In this document: one piece after another, positions 4,637-6,957 of the stretch | How the letters are laid out: each line of letters begins with the position of its first letter | Position numbering within the stretch: the first letter of the stretch is position 1 | Assembly (NCBI GenBank): GCA_005879255.1 | Contig: VBKY01000294.1 | Location: 1-6,957, forward strand | From: Deltaproteobacteria bacterium | Lineage (GTDB): Bacteria; Desulfobacterota_B; Binatia; UBA9968 | Length of the DNA stretch: 6,957 bases | Direction: 5' to 3' | The notes under the pieces: generated by a model | What the model was told of the DNA's origin: nothing | Databases searched by the model: none | What the model saw: the letters and a program-made list of their open reading frames with translations, nothing else | Program-made: the position numbers and the translations under genes

Positions 4637-5833
4637 TTACTGCAGTTCCAAGATAGCTGCCCCCTCGCGAAACAGCTCGCGCTGAATGATGTGCCTCTGG
4701 ATTTCAGACGGGCCTTCGACAATTCTCGCTGCCCGCGCGTGGCGGAACGTCCGGGCGAGCGCGTGGTTCTTGCGTAGCGCGGACTGTCCGCCAACCTCCA
4801 AAGCAAAATCCGTTACTCGGTGTAACAGCTCCGTGGCAAACAATTTCACATTAGCCGCCTCGGAGCGCGCGTCCATCTTTTGATCGGCTTTCCAAGCGCC
4901 GAGGTAGGTCAGCGTGTGGAGCGCTTCGATCTCGCCGAGGAAATGGCCGACTCTCCCGGCAAATTGTTCGGCATCTTTTGGCTCATGCCTTACCAAATCG
5001 CGAACTACATGCAACACGCGCTGCGCTTTGCCGTGGGCGCGAATGCCGACTTGGAATCGTCTGGCCCCGAGCCATGCTTGATTGAGCGCCCAGCCGTTGC
5101 CGATTTCGCCCAGCACCTGCGATTTGTGGACGCGGCAATTCTCAAAAACCAATTCGCACGGCTCGGTTCCCGCAATGGTCGCAATGCTGCGCGCGACTTG
5201 ATAGCCGGGTGTCCCGGTGTCGATGAGAAAACAGGTGACTCCTTCGCGGCCTTTGGTTCCCGGCAAGCGCGCGAAGAGCTGCACGAAGTCGGCGACATCG
5301 GCAAACGTGGGGAACATCTTCGTGCCGTTGATAATGAAGTCATCACCGTCCGGAGTTGCCGTCGTCTGCAGCATAGAAGGATCCGCGCCGGAGGCCGGCT
5401 CACTCAAACCGAAGGCGGAGGTTTTCTCGCCGCGAATGCAGGGCATCAGATACTTGTCGATTTGCTCTCCTTTGCAGTTATAAAGGATGTTCGAAACATG
5501 GTTGCCCAACTCGAAAGGGACGCTGCTCTTCTCCAGCTCTTGGGTAACCGCGATCATCGCCACGTTGCTTACTTCGAGCCCGCCGTAAGCTTTCGGCACA
5601 TCGAGATACCAAAGCCCCTTTTCCTCGGCCTTTTTTTCGAGCGCCTCCATGATCGCGATATAACGCCTGATTTCCGTATCCTGGCTCTTTTTGACCCGGC
5701 TCTTCCAACGGCTCCCTTCGAAGATATCGGGACCATTAGCAAAGTCCGGCTCGAGTGGAATCAACTGATCGCGGACAAATTCTTCGACGATTTGGCGCAG
5801 GCGTTCTTCTTCTGGGGTGAGGCGAAACTCCAT
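4637..5833 (-). CDS. Acyl-CoA dehydrogenase family protein A (catalytic-Glu subunit)
   Basis: 398 codons. N-terminal helical domain: LTPEEERLRQIVEEFV (5-20) and GLWYLDVPKAYGG (73-85). The beta domain contains AFGLSEPASGADPSMLQTTA (140-159) with the classic S/T-E-P-x-S-G-A-D motif (144-151), and IINGTKMF. The C-terminal domain has the catalytic Glu, E373 in RIVEGPSEIQRHII (370-383). Acyl-CoA dehydrogenases oxidise acyl-CoA to the 2-enoyl-CoA, passing electrons to ETF. Two C-terminal FAD-contact motifs are absent: the R-x-Q-F-G segment is replaced by DLVRHEPKDAEQFAGRVGHF (279-298), and Q-I-H-G-G-x-G by LEVGGQSAL (345-353). These are exactly what dehydrogenase B retains, so the pair probably forms a heteromer with shared sites. 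AAAGGA (5850-5845) lies 11 bases before the ATG, slightly long spacing. First gene of the minus-strand run. Confidence 0.94.
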   Translation of the reverse strand: MEFRLTPEEERLRQIVEEFVRDQLIPLEPDFANGPDIFEGSRWKSRVKKSQDTEIRRYIAIMEALEKKAEEKGLWYLDVPKAYGGLEVSNVAMIAVTQELEKSSVPFELGNHVSNILYNCKGEQIDKYLMPCIRGEKTSAFGLSEPASGADPSMLQTTATPDGDDFIINGTKMFPTFADVADFVQLFARLPGTKGREGVTCFLIDTGTPGYQVARSIATIAGTEPCELVFENCRVHKSQVLGEIGNGWALNQAWLGARRFQVGIRAHGKAQRVLHVVRDLVRHEPKDAEQFAGRVGHFLGEIEALHTLTYLGAWKADQKMDARSEAANVKLFATELLHRVTDFALEVGGQSALRKNHALARTFRHARAARIVEGPSEIQRHIIQRELFREGAAILELQ

Positions 5834-5971
5834 AGTCGAGCAAGTCCTTTCGTTCGCAAGGCAAACGACTAATTGGTCATCACAATTTCAAACCCGGATC
5901 GGTTCCACTTATCACACCTGGCGCCGGCAACGAAAGAGTAAACGAATATTGACCTCCTAACAGTCCCTGTG

Positions 5972-6047
5972 CTAAGCGAGAAGCAAAAATCATTCAGCAA
6001 AGCGCGTAATTGCTAGCTCTCGTGTAGTCTTTTTGGCGCTCGCTTAG
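5972..6047. repeat. Inverted repeat CTAAGCGAG / CTCGCTTAG
   Basis: Perfect 9-base arms at 5972-5980 and 6039-6047 separated by 58 bases. Homology extends outward if four bases (GTGC/GTG-C) are skipped on the left: TCCCT at 5964-5968 matches the complement of AGGGA at 6046-6050. The arms could be two operator half-sites allowing looping, or termini of a very small (about 85-base) mobile or structural element. No flanking target duplication was seen. Confidence 0.5.
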
Positions 6048-6050
6048 GGA

Positions 6051-6060
6051 TGGACGTCCA
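6051..6060. promoter_or_regulatory. TGGACGTCCA palindrome, possible operator
   Basis: Perfect 10-base palindrome 10 bases upstream of the candidate plus-strand -35 box and immediately beside the right arm of the 5972-6047 inverted repeat. The position fits a regulator site between divergent genes, but no regulator gene is in the window and a 10-base palindrome can occur by chance. Confidence 0.3.
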
Positions 6061-6069
6061 AAGAAAACC

Positions 6070-6098
6070 TTGCTAGATTGCGCTGCTCGCATAGATAT
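6070..6098 (+). promoter_or_regulatory. Weak sigma70-like promoter candidate for the TctB gene
   Basis: TTGCTA (6070-6075), 17-base spacer, AGATAT (6093-6098); shifting by one base gives TAGATA as the -10. It matches TTGACA/TATAAT at four and three positions respectively. The placement, about 57 bases before the TTG start, is sensible, but the match is poor. Confidence 0.25.
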
Positions 6099-6120
6099 CG
6101 AGAGTCGCAAAGGAATAAAG

Positions 6121-6141
6121 ATGCGCGATTGGAAACGTTAG
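6121..6141 (+). CDS. Possible six-codon leader peptide (MRDWKR)
   Basis: ATG-CGC-GAT-TGG-AAA-CGT-TAG, preceded by AAAGGA (6109-6114) at a good 6-base spacing. Its stop codon overlaps by one base the ribosome-binding site (6141-6148) of the TctB gene, so ribosomes ending here would sit on that site. This could couple or modulate TctB translation. It is too short for any coding statistic, so it may be chance. Confidence 0.3.
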   Translation: MRDWKR

Positions 6142-6148
6142 GAAGGAG
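6141..6148 (+). promoter_or_regulatory. Ribosome-binding site that fixes the TTG start of the TctB gene
   Basis: GGAAGGAG lies 6 bases before TTG at 6155. No ATG or GTG is in frame nearby upstream, and the next in-frame ATG (residue 29) would remove the first membrane segment, so TTG is the best start. Confidence 0.7.
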
Positions 6149-6154
6149 TGTCCT

Positions 6155-6646
6155 TTGAAGATCAGACCGCCGGCAATTTTCAGTTTTTGCAGCTTAATCT
6201 TTTTTATCGTCTTCGTTTACCTGGCCAAGGACTGGCGTATGCAGGCCCGCCTCTATCCTTTCGCGATTGGTATCCCGATGCTGATACTGGCGATCATTCA
6301 AGTCTATTTCGATCTGAAGGGCGTGCAGAGTAAGCCGGATTCAGGCGGCGCCCCCGTCGACTTTCAAGTAACCCAGACCGTCGACCCAATCGTCGCCAAG
6401 AAGCGAGCGATCACTATTTTTTCTTGGATTGTTGGTTTTCTAGTCGCCATTTGGCTACTGGGTTTCTCCATTGCTATCGCCCTCATGGTATTCGGCTATC
6501 TGAAAATCCAGTCCAAGGAACCCTGGGGTCTCTCCATCATTTTGACCTGCGCGGCTTGGTTTGCTTATTGGGGGCTTTTCGTCCGGCTCCTCAATCTGCC
6601 ATTTCCAGAGGGAATAATTCTGACCTACTTAGGAATTGGGGATTAG
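6155..6646 (+). CDS. TctB-family small membrane subunit of a tripartite tricarboxylate-type transporter
   Basis: 163 codons from a TTG start. Hydrophobic segments lie at about 8-24 (IFSFCSLIFFIVFVYLA), 34-52 (YPFAIGIPMLILAIIQVYF), a long stretch 85-116 likely making two helices, and 125-145 (GLSIILTCAAWFAYWGLFVRL). A hydrophilic loop lies at 54-84. The RLYPFAIGIPMLILA segment and the C-terminal LFVRLLNLPFPEG are typical of the TctB/DUF1468 family. In tripartite tricarboxylate transporters TctB is the small inner-membrane subunit that works with the large permease TctA and the periplasmic binder TctC, using an ion gradient to import carboxylates. Neither partner is identifiable here; the next gene encodes an exported or membrane-anchored protein whose 25 visible residues do not settle its family. 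The gene is divergent from the catabolic cluster. Family call is good; substrate unknown. Confidence 0.85.
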   Translation: MKIRPPAIFSFCSLIFFIVFVYLAKDWRMQARLYPFAIGIPMLILAIIQVYFDLKGVQSKPDSGGAPVDFQVTQTVDPIVAKKRAITIFSWIVGFLVAIWLLGFSIAIALMVFGYLKIQSKEPWGLSIILTCAAWFAYWGLFVRLLNLPFPEGIILTYLGIGD

Positions 6647-6670
6647 TAACTAACCTTAGCGCCAGGGCCG

Positions 6671-6699
6671 TATGACCGAATCTCATTCCAGCGGTCATA
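6671..6699 (+). other. Hairpin just downstream of the TctB gene
   Basis: TATGACCG (6671-6678) and CGGTCATA (6692-6699) form a perfect 8-bp stem with a 13-base loop, 25 bases after the TctB stop codon. There is no T-run after it (ATCAACTCG follows), so a Rho-independent terminator is not supported; it may be a processing or stability structure. Confidence 0.4.
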
Positions 6700-6769
6700 A
6701 TCAACTCGCCGCTGACGTTGCCGCAACGATTCGGCTCGGCGCGCTGTAAGCCAGCGCCGCCGTCATTGG

Positions 6770-6829
6770 CGCGAGGAAATTCGCACCTGGCAATAACTCG
6801 ATTGTCGCCATTTCCTCTCACCCCTCGCG
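6770..6829 (+). other. Mutually exclusive hairpins in the leader of the right-edge gene
   Basis: GAGGAAAT (6773-6780) pairs perfectly with ATTTCCTC (6810-6817). Overlapping CGCGAGG (6770-6776) pairs perfectly with CCTCGCG (6823-6829). The two foldings share 6773-6776 and cannot coexist. The region lies 54 bases before the start codon of the next gene, in a 236-base non-coding stretch (6647-6882) where I see no credible gene. Attenuation or a cis-regulatory RNA is possible but unproven, and it matches no riboswitch class I recognise. Confidence 0.3.
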
Positions 6830-6882
6830 AATCGATCAGTGTCTGGCCTAGGTTCGAAGATGAGGACGATGCGGAGCTAAAC

Positions 6883-6957
6883 ATGAAAAATAGCCGTTTG
6901 AGGTTTGCGGTCGCGCTCCTGCTCGCGGTGCCTACCGCCGGGATGCTCATGGTTACC
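6883..6957 (+). CDS. N-terminus of an exported or membrane-anchored protein (partial, off the right edge)
   Basis: 25 codons from ATG at 6883, open to the window end: basic start MKNSRLR, then a hydrophobic run FAVALLLAVPTAGMLMV. This is a signal peptide or first membrane helix. GGAG (6873-6876) lies 6 bases upstream and supports the start. Position after a TctB gene makes a TctC-type binding protein possible, but the visible sequence does not show any TctC-specific motif and is not like a TctA start. I do not recognise the family. Confidence 0.6.
   Translation, partial: MKNSRLRFAVALLLAVPTAGMLMVT

Larger units (their letters stand above)
5834..6120. other. Divergent intergenic region
   Basis: The stretch between the minus-strand catabolic genes and the plus-strand TctB gene must carry promoters for both. 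I see no coding signal. Contents recognised: a 9-bp inverted repeat (5972-5980/6039-6047), a 10-bp palindrome (6051-6060), a repeated TTGCTAG (6010-6016 and 6070-6076) and one weak sigma70-like box pair for the plus strand. No convincing minus-strand promoter was found by eye. Unlike the gaps between the minus-strand genes, it has no heptamer array. Confidence 0.6.

Noticed and set aside
5834..5870. AGTCG/CGACT 5-bp stem that would place the dehydrogenase A ribosome-binding site in a loop
   Set aside because: Only 5 bp with a 27-base loop; too weak to claim as a regulatory hairpin.
4880..5872. Long plus-strand open frame (330 codons) antisense to dehydrogenase A
   Set aside because: It lies fully over a well-conserved dehydrogenase, has no recognisable domain, and is a by-product of the GC-rich codon pattern on the opposite strand.
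5952..5958. AGGAGGT on the minus strand upstream of dehydrogenase A, like a strong ribosome-binding site
   Set aside because: No ATG, GTG or TTG follows at a usable distance on the minus strand; only ATT/ATA codons, so no gene is supported.
6591..6950. Minus-strand open frame of 119 codons across the right-hand intergenic region
   Set aside because: It overlaps the TctB 3' end and the start of the right-edge gene, is low-complexity at its N-terminus (poly-Ser), and has no good start context or recognisable domain.

Overview
This window reads as a chromosomal piece of an uncultured or environmental Gram-negative-type bacterium with mid-50s GC. Paired acyl-CoA dehydrogenases, a thiolase-like/DUF35 pair, orphan periplasmic binding proteins and a TctB-type membrane protein are a mix typical of soil and sediment Deltaproteobacteria-like lineages (Desulfobacterota/Binatota, Tectomicrobia) and Betaproteobacteria. 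I cannot fix the taxon from the sequence; there is no rRNA, tRNA or marker gene.

Layout. From 5833 leftward, six genes run on the minus strand: acyl-CoA dehydrogenase A (5833-4637), acyl-CoA dehydrogenase B (4514-3393), thiolase-like protein (3311-2160), DUF35 Zn-ribbon/OB-fold protein (2160-1741, overlapping the thiolase by one base as TAATG), an ABC-type substrate-binding protein of the PF04392 type (1683-625), and the first 152 codons of an NMT1/SsuA-type substrate-binding protein running off the left edge (458-1). To the right of a 321-base divergent intergenic region, a plus-strand TctB-family gene (6155-6646, TTG start) is followed by a 236-base untranslated stretch and the first 25 codons of a signal-peptide-bearing protein (6883-6957).

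How the genes fit together. The four catabolic genes look like a CoA-thioester side-chain degradation module. The two dehydrogenases have complementary losses: one keeps the flavin/substrate-loop motif and catalytic Glu, the other keeps the R-x-x-F-G and Q-I-H-G-G-Y-G motifs. This suggests an obligate heteromer with composite active sites, as in the alpha2beta2 steroid-type dehydrogenases of actinobacteria. The thiolase-like protein lacks the catalytic Cys and His residues of true thiolases and is coupled to a DUF35 protein, as in Ltp2/ChsH2-type retro-aldolases. The natural substrate is unknown. The downstream binding proteins and the TctB gene suggest uptake of small organic substrates, but no permease or ATPase lies in the window.

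Most striking non-coding features. Every gap between minus-strand genes, apart from the overlapping pair, carries a degenerate tandem array of roughly 7-base words, with a different word in each gap. At the binding-protein gene the arrays run into the coding sequence at both ends. A 54-base element at 510-563 folds on paper into a perfectly regular three-way junction (11-bp outer stem, two 5-bp hairpins with 3-base loops, three 2-base linkers).
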